Assembly: GCF_000003815.2 (NCBI RefSeq)
Contig: NC_049997.1
Coordinates: forward strand, 2,346,484 to 2,410,483
Source: Branchiostoma floridae
Lineage: Eukaryota > Chordata > Leptocardii > Amphioxiformes > Branchiostomatidae
Direction: 5' to 3'
DNA length: 64,000 nt
Below the pieces are notes generated by a model, which saw only the letters and a list, made by a program, of their open reading frames with translations, had not been told where the DNA came from and ran no database searches. Every line of letters begins with the position of its first letter. Positions within the stretch are counted from its first letter, which is position 1. This document shows, piece after piece, positions 27,701-39,700 of this stretch. A program made the translations under genes and the position numbers.

Positions 27701-30700
27701 ATTACAATACATAGATTGTCACCAAATGAAGAATTACAAAACTAGTTGCATATAAAGGCTATAGCATGTGCCTAAAATTGTGAATGACATCCAGCACAAA
27801 TGACAGGCCTTTGTGTTAGTGATAGTGGCCATCAGCACCAAGGACAGGCCCTTGTGTCAGTGTGAATGGCACGTTGTACAAACGTAACATTCTTCAACTC
27901 GTTCAGTATGACTGATATTAGTGATTATGACAATGCCAATGATTCTTTTATCACCATCTTGACTCTGTGTTGTTGTCTTGGTTTACAGAAAAGATCGAGC
28001 AGCGTATCTTTATAACAGCTTGACTCTGTGTTGTTGTCTTGGTTTCCAGAAAAGATCTAGCAGTGTATCTCTATAACAGCTTGACTCTGTGTTGTTGTTT
28101 TGGTTTACAGAAAAGATCGAGCAGTATATCTCTATAACAGCTTGACTCTGTGTTGTTGTCCTGGTTTACAGAAAAGAAAGAGCAGCATATCTTTATAACA
28201 GCTTGACTCTGTGTTGTTGTCTTGGTTTACAGAAAAGATTGAACAGTGTATCTTTATAACAGCTTGACTCTGTGTAGTTGTACTGGTTTACAGAAAAGAT
28301 TGAACAGCGTATCTTCATAACAGCTTGACTCTGTGTTGTTGTACTGGTTTACAGAAAAGATTGAACAGCGTATCTTTATAACAGCTTCACTCTGTGTTGT
28401 TGTCTTGGCTTACAGAAAAGAAAGAACAGTGTATCTTTATAACAGCTTGACTCTGTGTTGTTGTTTTGGCTTATAGAAAAGATCGAGCAGCGTATCGAGA
28501 ACATCAACGAGTACATGACGTTCAGCCTGTACAGTAACGTGTGCCGCTCGCTGTTCGAGAAACACAAGCTCATGTTCGCCTTCCTGCTGTGCGCCCGCAT
28601 CCTCATGAACGATGGGAAGATCGACATGGTGCGTACATTTACTTGATACATAATAGGATATAGGAGTTTTTCTTTTGCACAACCAGTCAATCTCACCTTA
28701 GCTGACATTTCAATGCCTGTCAGACATCTTCTTCAGAGCTTCTAACTGGAGCTCTGCTTCTCGTTGCTGCATGTAGGTGATGTAGGTGAGATGCAATCCC
28801 AAATGTTGCTGAGTTTGTACCCCCCCCCCCCATCGTTAATTGCATATACAACAGTCATACTGGAATACACATGTATGAGTTATTAGGATTTCTTGAATCA
28901 ATTACAATGGATTTCAAGGGACTCTATGCTAAAGACAGATTTGTATAGTATGTCTTTAGATGCCACAACTCCCATAATGCAAAAATAGGCAAAATAAAGG
29001 ACTGCATTGTTATTGTTTTTCTAAACGCTCCTGTGTTGTGTGCAGGATGAGTGAAGGTACCTGCTGGCTGGTGGGACCCTGGTGCCCAAGGACCTGCCTA
29101 ACCCCTAGATACAATCAAGATGCTCCTGTGTTGTTGTTTTGTTGTTGTTGTTTTTCTAAATGCTCCTGTGTTGTGTACAGGATGAGTGGAGGTACCTGCT
29201 TGCCGGTGGAACCTTGGTGCCGAAGGATCTGCCTAATCCCGCCCCACATTGGCTGTCGTCTCGGTCCTGGGGAGACATCCTCACCCTGCAGGCACTGGTA
29301 AGGCCTCCTTCTCAGCCTGATTTGATTCTACGGACTTCATTCGCATCTTTGGGACAATGACAGCTCAAAAACAGAATTCGAACGGTTCGACTTTATTCAT
29401 CATTCTCAAGAATGACAGAGTCCAGACAACTCCTTCTCCGATTCTACAGACAGACTCATATACTGTATATGGCACAATCTGGCACTATGTGAGTAGAGAT
29501 ACTGATCAGACCTCTGTGAAAAGTTTCATCAGGTTGGTACATCACTGAATGAAGAGAGTCTTTGTACACAATACAATGTGATCCTGGCAAAATTGCCCGG
29601 AAGAAGGGGACAGACGGTCACCGAAACGTCGGTGTGAATAAAGAAATGATGTGTATCATAAGTCTCTTTTTGAAGTTTCCAATACTGGTCAGAGTTGTGA
29701 ATCTTCTTAAACTTTAATTGAGCACTTATTAATGGGAGACCACCCTAACACTTTGTAGCATCCTGATCAAAGTCCCTATCAACAGACGGACTCCTTGCAG
29801 GTTCCCTATTGGTAGAATGGTTAATTCTGCCAGAATACAGCGCTTAGTAGCATTAAGTATATACTTCTGTTTTCTGCCAATAATTGGTGTAATGGTAGAT
29901 TAATCTCTTCAGAGCATACCTAGCGAACAATATTGCAAAATATGTACTGCAGGAATTTGTAAAGCAATATTCCTATTTGTCATCCCAGAGTGATCTTGAA
30001 GTGCCCTTTTTTCTCCACAGCCCAAGTTTTCATCATTTGCTGAAGACTTCCTGAACCACCTTGAAGGCTTCAAGGGGATATTTGACAGGTGAGAATTTAC
30101 TGGGCATGAATCTTACCAGGTGATATTTTTACTTCCTTCACTCTAAGTTGTTTCTTTTCTCCTTCTTTTTGTCCTACCCGACAGTGTACGTCTTTCTGTC
30201 TTTCCATCCGTTTTAATTTTCATCTTCGTGTAAGTTTGTAGTTTTGTAGGGGCCATGTCAACATTATGCAAAAACTGATGCCATCAAAATTTGTCAAATA
30301 CACTGAGAGCAATGAAGAAAAACATAAGACACATAAGAATCAATGATTGTGCTATGAAAGTAACTCAGACTACAAGTCAAGATCAGTAACAATAAATGAT
30401 AACTTTTCTTGTTCTTAGCATGAAAGTTCACCTGTGTTGGTGAATGACAGTGTGACAAAACTTATTACCTAACCAACACTAATTAAAGATATTCTGGATA
30501 TTAAACAAAAATTGGACTTGCCCAAATTTTCGACTGACCGACTGCAGTCTTTATCAAGGACTGTTGACTTTCTGCAACTTATGATCCACTGCTCACGGAG
30601 TCACATGTGCTATCTGAATAACGTGACATTGTAGAAGCAGTGAATTCTCCATTCCTTGACAAAGACTTGAGTTGATATGTCAAAAATCCAATTTTTGTTT

Positions 30701-33700
30701 TGTGTTGGAAATTCCAGTTGCACTTTATCCAGAATGAGTTCTACCGACACAGATCATCTTTCATGTTAACACTAAATAGATAGTTGGGACTTATCCAATT
30801 GTTCTTCTTGTCAGCCTTGAGCCCCACCGCGAGGACCTTCCCGGCCCGTGGAAGACGGATCTGGACACGTTCCAGCGGATGTTGGTCATCAAGTGCCTGC
30901 GGTCGGACATGGTCACCAACGCCATGCAGGACTATGTTGCGCACATGCTGGGCCAGAGGTTCATCGAGCCACAGGTGACTCATCTTACATTTCATTCATT
31001 TTTTCATTCTCTCATGCATGCTTTCATTCAAACATTGAGTTCAAGCTCAGAGTAGTAGGTATGAAATGTAGGCACCAGATGTAAGCATGCAAAGTTGCTA
31101 ACGCAGCTTTGAGCATTCAGAAAAATTGCGATAAACACAAATAATTTTCTAAAACATGCTGCTGCAGATGTCAAAATCTTAACGGTTAACCAAGGCATAC
31201 AACAAACTTTAAATTTTCATAATTCCTGACACTTAAATATCAGGAGTAGTCCGTGTTGTGTGTATTACTCAAGTACACAGTAGTACTGTAAGTCTGTTAC
31301 AACACTTTTACACATCAAGTAACCAGAAAAATTGCACCATCCATGTCATTCCATTGTGCCAATTCCTTATTGAAAACCTTTCAGGTGCATAGCTTGAATT
31401 TTGGATGCACAGAAATTCCTTTATTCCTTTATCAAGATACCCTTTAGCCCATAGGGCTAGTCTTCCAGGGTTCGAACATATACACCACAAACATACATGT
31501 ATATATATACATAACAGATAAAACATTCACAATCATCAAAAAAAAACTATCAACTTGAGAATACATGATGGTAGATTGCCGTTTTAAATCGTGAAATGTT
31601 GGGCAGGGATTTGATGTGTGGCGGTAGGACATTCCATGGACTGATGGCACGGTAGAGAAAAGTTCGCTTTTTTTAGTTGAGAAATGCATGCACCCAGTAT
31701 TTTGAGCCCTGAATTGTTCATTGTTTTTATTTATGTGTTAAATATTTATTTATTTCCACAGACTGCAGACCTGTCCGTGACATACCGGGACTCGTCGCCC
31801 ACCACACCGCTCATCTTTGTCCTGTCCACGGGAACGGACCCTGCAGCCGACCTGTACAAGTTTGCAGAGGAGATGAGATTCTCCAAGAAACTCAACTCCA
31901 TTTCCCTTGGACAGGGACAGGTGCGACCTTTCAAAGTGTCACAAATTCTATGATGCAGTTTGATTGTTCATTTGAAAGTAAAACTTCACTTGGCTTTTTC
32001 GTCCATCTGTGATGTAACCCCTAAGGTCTACTGTAATTCACTTTATCTTCACGGTACCAAATTTTCACGGTCTGAGAAAATTGAACTTGTTCTCGGAACT
32101 AAATGTTCACTGTCGAGGCAAGTGCGCATGAAAAAAGTCTGTGAATTATTTTTTATCGGTAATGATAAGTTCACGTTACAGTCGTCACCGTGAAAACCGT
32201 GAACATAACATTACAGTGAAAAAATCAGGAATTACAGTATCATGATAGGAAATTGTATAGAATCTGATAGAAAGATCATCATGTTATTTCAGAGAAATGA
32301 TACAATCATGCTTTCTGACATTAAATACTTGTAACTTAGCGATGAGTGAGAATGAATGGTTGATATATTTTGCAGTAGTGGTTACTGGTACAGTTAGCAG
32401 TATCCTGTATGCTGCTGGGGTCCCTAACACATAGTGGGCAGTAGTCTTCTAATCTTCACACTGCGCTTCCAAGCGACCCTATCCTTTGGGTTCCCACTGG
32501 TTACTCTGCACACTTTTGCCCCTCCTAAGATAAGAAAGTCAACCCAAACTAGGAAGGTAATATTTGAAAGCAAATACAGAATGTTACCTTCACATGTTTT
32601 GTAGTCTAACACTCAGGCAACTGTTTTGTTCATTCTTATTTGAACACATTTCTAAATGGCTAAGTGACCCGAGCCCCTCTAGATCTGACATTTGCTCAGG
32701 GCTCTAGCCAGCGTCCGTTTTTCCGTCAATTGACGGAAATTTGCTGCATGTGACGGAAAAAAATTTAAAACAATCCGTCACCCTTGACGGACAAAAATCT
32801 GATAAAAGCTCCTTGGAAGCTACAGGCGGCTTGGGGACGCTGTCCACGGCCGTAAAAGCCACACACTGTTTGTTTTGCTATTGTTATGATTGTTGATAAT
32901 GTGTGTCGGTGCCCTTTTGCATACGATAATCTCATTAAAACCCGTTTTTCAAGGTCTCAATTCAGTCTCTCTAACTCCTGGAATAGTGTTTTCGCGACAA
33001 GGGGAATTGGCTGACGGAAAAAAATTTCGAGCTGGCTAGAGCCCTGCATTTGCTACATTATGTAACCGAACACCACATGGTGCCTGCTACTTTACCGGTT
33101 ACCTTGGTGACAGCCGTCTGGTCCTGGCCGTTGACCTTATTTGTGCGGAGAAGAAGAAGAAACAAAGCAAAAACAATATGTTCCCTTCTGTGAAGGTAAC
33201 ATAATGATGAACCTGGGAGTGTGTGGGTATGGGGATACAAACATTTTTGGATCGAATGTGTACTTGTCGCAAAAGCACCTCCTAAAATAAGACATAATAA
33301 TGACATTCTGAACTATCAAAACTATACAATGTATATCAAAAACGTCTCTTCCTTTTAGGGTCCCCGTGCTGAAGCCATGATGCGGTCGGCCATGGAGCGC
33401 GGGAAATGGGTGTTCTTCCAGAACTGCCATCTCTCGCCCAGCTGGATGCCTACGCTTGAGCGTCTTATCGAGAACATCGACTCTGACAAGGTCTGTTTAT
33501 CACGTGAAACTTTTGTTCAATGTTGTGCAAGAAACACCCCAGTGTGGTAATCCCTGGATGTCTCGGCGGGATGTTTTCCAGCAGCTGCTGATAACTTTTG
33601 GAATACGCAACACAGGGTTGTAGCCAGCACCTGTCCTTCAGTCCTTTGAAGGAATTTTGCAGCTGGGGACTGAAAAAAGTTTTCCCCATTCCGTCCCCTG

Positions 33701-36700
33701 AGACAGACAAAAATTGATATGTAAAGATATAAAAAAACTGAAACCCATGTGTTCTTCCTCACCAAAACAGATGACATTGAACAGCTTAGTCTACAAGCAA
33801 AATTTGCACCTCAAAATGCAGGAAATAGTGTTTCAGAGGGTCTAGGTTTCAAAATTTTCTGGGACCTAGACCCCCTAGAAATGACGCGCAACACCACGCC
33901 ATGCCTTCGGTGCTCGATAGGATTCCCAAAATCGAGGGGACTGAAAGTGATTTCAGGCTGGCTACAACCCTGACGCAACAATCATTATTGTTTATAGTAA
34001 TGTCATGTATTGACAGTATCAATAATACACAAAGGTCATTAATATGTAAGTGCAATACAGTACTGTAAATGCATTTAAGTTCGCAGTGATTTGATTTTGC
34101 AGTAGCGGGAAAAAAGACTGTTAGCAATGTTTTTAAGTTCGCAGTAAATTTGCAACACAAAAAACGCGAACATGAAACAACCGCAAAATTTTCTGCATTT
34201 ACATTATGTATAATCCAAGGCAGATGCACGTACTACATAACTTATGGTGTCAAGGGCTGGATACATTAGGGGCAAGTTTGTGCACTTATAATAACTACAT
34301 TTTGTAAAGCATTCACCCAGATGGGAGACCTGGCTCATCCCCGTCTTGTATCAGTTAACGAAAGGGTATGTCACCCCGTAAAGGACAGTATAACACCAAT
34401 GATATGTAGACCGTGATGATGATGAAAGCTTTGCTCAACATTTATTCATTCCTTCAGGTCCACCGTGACTTCCGCCTGTGGCTGACGTCCATGCCCAGCC
34501 CCAAGTTCCCCGTGCCCATCCTCCAGAACTCCTCCAAGATGACTGTGGAACCTCCAAGAGGCATCAAGGCCAACCTGCTCAAGTCTTACACTGGTTACAA
34601 CGACGACTTCCTGAACTCGTGTACCAAGGTAGGGCTTCAGAGAAACTGAAAAATTTTCTGTACACGTGTGTGTGTGTGTGTTTGTTTGTTTGTGTGTACA
34701 TGTGTGTGTGTGTGTGTGTTTGCATTATGTGTGTGTGCTGGGTGTTATATTTGATAGCCTTACTTGTAAACTAACTTGATTCTAAATTTGTCCATGTGCT
34801 ATATATATATTGTAATTGTGTTTTTGCTAAAGAAAGGTATTACCAAGCCAATTTGTGCAGAATCCCTATAATTTAGTTACTATGTCCCGCCTCAAAGTCT
34901 TGTTGTTGAAAAGAAAATGGTAGCCCATTAGGGTAAAAATTCAGACTCTCCTGTATTAATTGGTGCTGTGTGCGAATAGAAGAATTGAAACTTCAAGATC
35001 TTATTTCAGTTTGTATAAATCTAAATACTGTTACTTACTTGAAGACTTGTCAAGAAGAGAAAAAATCAGGTTCTCCAAGTTGCTCTATGATAGAGACATG
35101 ACTATTATATCATAATTATAACTTTTTTCTTCAATTTGTATTATGATCCTTCCTCTAGCCGGACACCTTCAAGTTCCTGCTGTTCTCCCTGAGTGTGTTC
35201 CACGGTACGGTGATCGAACGGAGGAAGTTTGGCGCTCTGGGCTTCAACATTCCGTACGAGTTCACGGACGGCGACCTGCGAATCTGTGTCAGCCAGCTGA
35301 AGATGTTCCTGGACGAGTACAAGGAGATTCCCTTCAAGGTCAGGGTTGAACAAGTTTTCTAAAATCCACTTGTCCTATCGGGCAAGCACATAAAAAATGT
35401 ACTTGCCCGAACCAATTTTTCACTTGCCCAAAATTCAAATGTCACTGTTACTAGTATATGCATTTTCACTTCCAGCAATGGAATTCTCTATAGACAATTG
35501 CTTGATGTCATGACTGTAAAAAGTAACAAGTATATCAAAATTGCACTAAAATCAATGGAAAAATCTTACTTGCCCGATCGGACAAGTGGGGTAGGACATG
35601 CACTTGCCCGAACAGCACTTTCACTTGCCCTGGACAATAGGGCTAGTGGACTTGTTTATGCCTGCCTTCAAGGTATATCTTTACTGTGCTGTAAATTCAT
35701 CCAATTTAAAGGAGTCATGAACTCAAGAACAGAGTATCATTTTTCGATGGATGTTAATTTCAGGAACTAAAACATGCATGCCACTTCACATTATAAGATT
35801 AGTAAATCTAAAGATTAGAAAGTATCTCACATCAATAAGCATTCAAGGTATATCATTATTATTGGTCAGGCCAACTACCTACCTAGTCCCATGACCTCCT
35901 AAGAAGCTCAAAACTGTAAAGTGCAGAACAAACCGATACCGAAATTCCCCAATGCCATATCTAGTCCACCTCCTGAACAAATGCTGATAATGTGAATAGT
36001 TGAGTGTTATCATGTTCAGAATAAGACCAATTGTCTATAAGTTTTAAAGTGTATGATAAGGCGAGACATGTTATTGTGCGATAGTGTAAATAGTCGATTG
36101 TTTTTTATGTTCCAATTAAGAGAAAAGTTGTCTTAAAGTTTTAAAGTGTACGATAAGTTGAGACATGTTATTGTGCCACACTTGTACCGTATACGCAATT
36201 CAGCCTTTGGCTGCGAGGTATGTCGTTTTTCAATAAACCATTCATTCATTCATTCATTCATTCATTCACTCCTGGTTGGTGGGGGGGACAAGGTAGCCAT
36301 GAAGATGGCCTATCTCCAGGCCCATCTTTCCCTTGCTGGGGTCAACCTTTCCTGCAGATTGAGAGATGTCCATTCTGTGATGTTGTCTTGCCAAGTACTC
36401 CCTCACTCTATAATCTTCAGGCAGATATACCAGTGGCATATATAAGATAGTATCCAAGATGGCTAAGGAGTACAGCTGGCCAAAGGGAGTCATCTGCATG
36501 CGCGCGAGCTACTCAGGGAGCCCAAAACACACTCCTAGGCCAGCTTCACTTAGAAGCCAGAGTATTGACAAAACCCAATGAAACTAGTATACAGAATCCA
36601 ATGTGGATAGCTTTATTTGTCAGGCTTCCATTTGCTTTGTTGTATAACTGAGTGTTCTGAAAGAAATTCTGAAGAAATAAACTTTAAGATGATGCTAACA

Positions 36701-39700
36701 GTACGTGCGCCCCCTGTAGGTCCTGACGTATACTGCAGGTCACATCAACTACGGCGGGCGTGTGACGGACGACTGGGACCGGCGCACGATGATGAACATC
36801 CTACAGGACTTCTACGGAGACAAGGTGCTGAGTGAGACCCACATGTTCTCACCGTCAGGAGTCTACCATCAGCTGAGCCCTGAGGCCGATCATGGGGTGA
36901 GTTCATGGTTTTTACATTTAGCAAGAAGGTAAAATCTTTAGCAAGAAGGTAAAACCTTTAGCAAGAAGGTAAATCCTCAACACCTTGTCTACAGAGACAA
37001 GGTGCTGAGTGAGACCCACATGTTCTCACCGTCAGGAGTCTACCATCAGCTCAGCCCCGAGGCCGATCATGGGGTGAGTTCATGTTTTTTACATTTAGCA
37101 AGAAGGTAAAACCTTTAGCAAGAAGGTAAAACCTTTAGCAAGAAGGTAAACCCTTTAGCAAGAAGGTAAATCCTCAACACCTTGTCTACAGAGACAAGGT
37201 GCTAAGTGAGACCCACATGTTCTCACCATCAGGAGTCTACCATCAACTCAGCCCTGAGGCCGATCATGGGGTAAGTTCTTTTTTTTTGCTGGTGCTTAGC
37301 ACCGGCTTAGAGGCGAGAGAAGCCATTCGTTCAACCGTTCAACGGTTTGGTTTGCATGGATGCATGCATGGATCGGTCAATTTAACCAAACTCTTCTTAT
37401 AGCCCTTCTATACGCACGACTACGCAATGGAGTTAGCGTGGCCGAGCGGTCTACGCACTGGGTGGATATAGCGATTTGCTTTTGTAGCCGTGGATCGTGG
37501 GTTCGAATCCCACTTGTAACAATTTTTTTTCTTTGTTAGACAAATCTCATGTAGTGTTTTTTTAATAGAAGACAGACCAATTCAGAAAATCGATGTTTAA
37601 AAACTCTTTTTTCATGTGATTTTGTTTAACATCCAGGCTTTTTCCAAAATACGCACCGGCCAGCTTTTTCAGAAGCTTTCTTGTTTAATTACCTCTGGAA
37701 AGCAGGTTTTGTTTTGGGGAGTGTGTGTGTGTGGAAAGCTTAATTCAAGTCATGGATGGATCTTTTATTATGACTAAAATTTGTTATGTTGGTATAATCA
37801 TTGGTTTTGACAAAACAACAAAAAAGTTAAAATTTTGGACCCCTAGCAGCTTTCAATAATACTGCAGAAGGACTTCAGGTTTTGATATCTCTTTTAACAT
37901 TGCTGCATTTTTCCTCCATGTACAGAAGCATTGTTTTAAATGAATTTGTGTCTGGATGTTGTGTTATTTTGTGTGTCTATTCACTGTCAATAGAATGTCC
38001 GGAATTGATTGGGAGGATGGTGTCACTAAGTAATACAAAGTTAGACAATGAGGAAGTGACTGGAAGTAGAGTTCATCATCATCATCATCATCATTCATCC
38101 TCGTATGAGGTGGAGAAGACGAAGTTAGTCCTCCAGAACTGCTTGTCCTTCATCACAGAGAGTAGCTCTTGCCCTTCCCGCCCTGTTTCGACCTCAATGA
38201 GTTTCTTACGAGTTGTGCTTGGGCGGCCAACCCTTCTCTTCATGTCGGGGGACCACAGCAAGAGTCTTCCAGCTGGTTCATTGCCACAAGCTATATGACC
38301 CTGCAAGGCATAGTAGAGTTCAGATGCGTAGAACTACTCGTTAATCTAGAATGGGAAAACTAACTTTGACCTTCTGCCTCCAGACCTACATGGCGTACAT
38401 CAAGAGCCTCCCCATCAACGACCCAACGGAGATCTTCGGTCTCCACGACAACGCTAACATCACGTTTGCGCAGAACGAGACCTTCACCATCCTGAAGGAG
38501 CTGGTCAGCATGCAGCCCAAGACATCCAGCAGCACTGGCAAGTCACGGGAGGAGGTCAGTAGTCTGTATACGTCCATAAGTTTGTGGTGATTTCATTTAG
38601 CGTTGAGGAAAAAATAATATGTGTTTGAGGTGGTGTCTTAGGCTTGCAGTTGTTATGCTATAGTCACATACTGTACAGTATGTGACTAGAGTTAGCTTTT
38701 AGACTATAGCTAGAGTAGACACTTGTTACATTGTTGTACACTGTTTGTAGCCTTTCATGTTACCTGCAATTTGCTCACGGGCATGAATTTGCAGAACTGT
38801 TCTGAATAAACTTTCAGTGAATACATTCAAGTTTTAAGTTTGCGGTGTGCAGTCATTGCAAAAACTGCCACGAAAACGTCAAGAAACAAACAGCGATGTA
38901 CGCTTTTTAACTTACAACCAGGTCACATTCATAATCGTAGCCCCACCCCCTTCCATCAAATTCTAAAATGCAACTGTTTGATGGACATACAGCCACTCTA
39001 TTATTTGTTGAACTACATTGACTACTAATTGCCATTCTATAATCTGAGCAGATAATTGTAGTCTCCTTACATTTTCAGGGCTTTGTAATCTGAATGGTCG
39101 TTTCCTTTTTCCTGCCCTACAGGTTATGGAGGACACAGCTCGAGGTATCCTGGAAAAGGTACCCCCACCCGTACCTGTGGGGCCTGTCATGGAAAAATAT
39201 CCTGTCATGTATGAGGAGTCCATGAACACTGTGGTCGTACAGGAGGTCATCAGGTAGGGTCATGAACCTTGACCTCTGAACTTCCAACATTGTCCTTTTT
39301 CACTAAAAGATGAAATTGTTAGATTAGAATTTGTAAATGACATTCTAGTCAGGTTTATAGTTAAAGTGATTTTAGTTTTTATTTTGCCTCTGAGTCTTCT
39401 TTGTGTAAGTTCTCATTCTTGTGTTTAGCAATCCCATTACTAGATCACAAAGTGGTGCTTCGTTTTGAACTTTATCTTAAATTAGTAAAACATACTCCTA
39501 GTAGGACCACCATTCTTTGCAAAACGCCTCTCTATGTTTTATTACAAAACAATTTTTTATCAAATCAAGTTGTGCTTTTTCATGATTTTTTCTCCCCTTT
39601 GTACAATATAAAATCAGTAACTGACATGCTCTACATGTACATCAATTTTTTAAAATATATTTTCCTTTACCCTTCAACCTGTCCTTTCTCCCATTGTTAA

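Noticed and set aside
37432-37520. Functional tRNA-Leu gene
   Set aside because: D and anticodon stems do not pair and no anticodon can be assigned with confidence.
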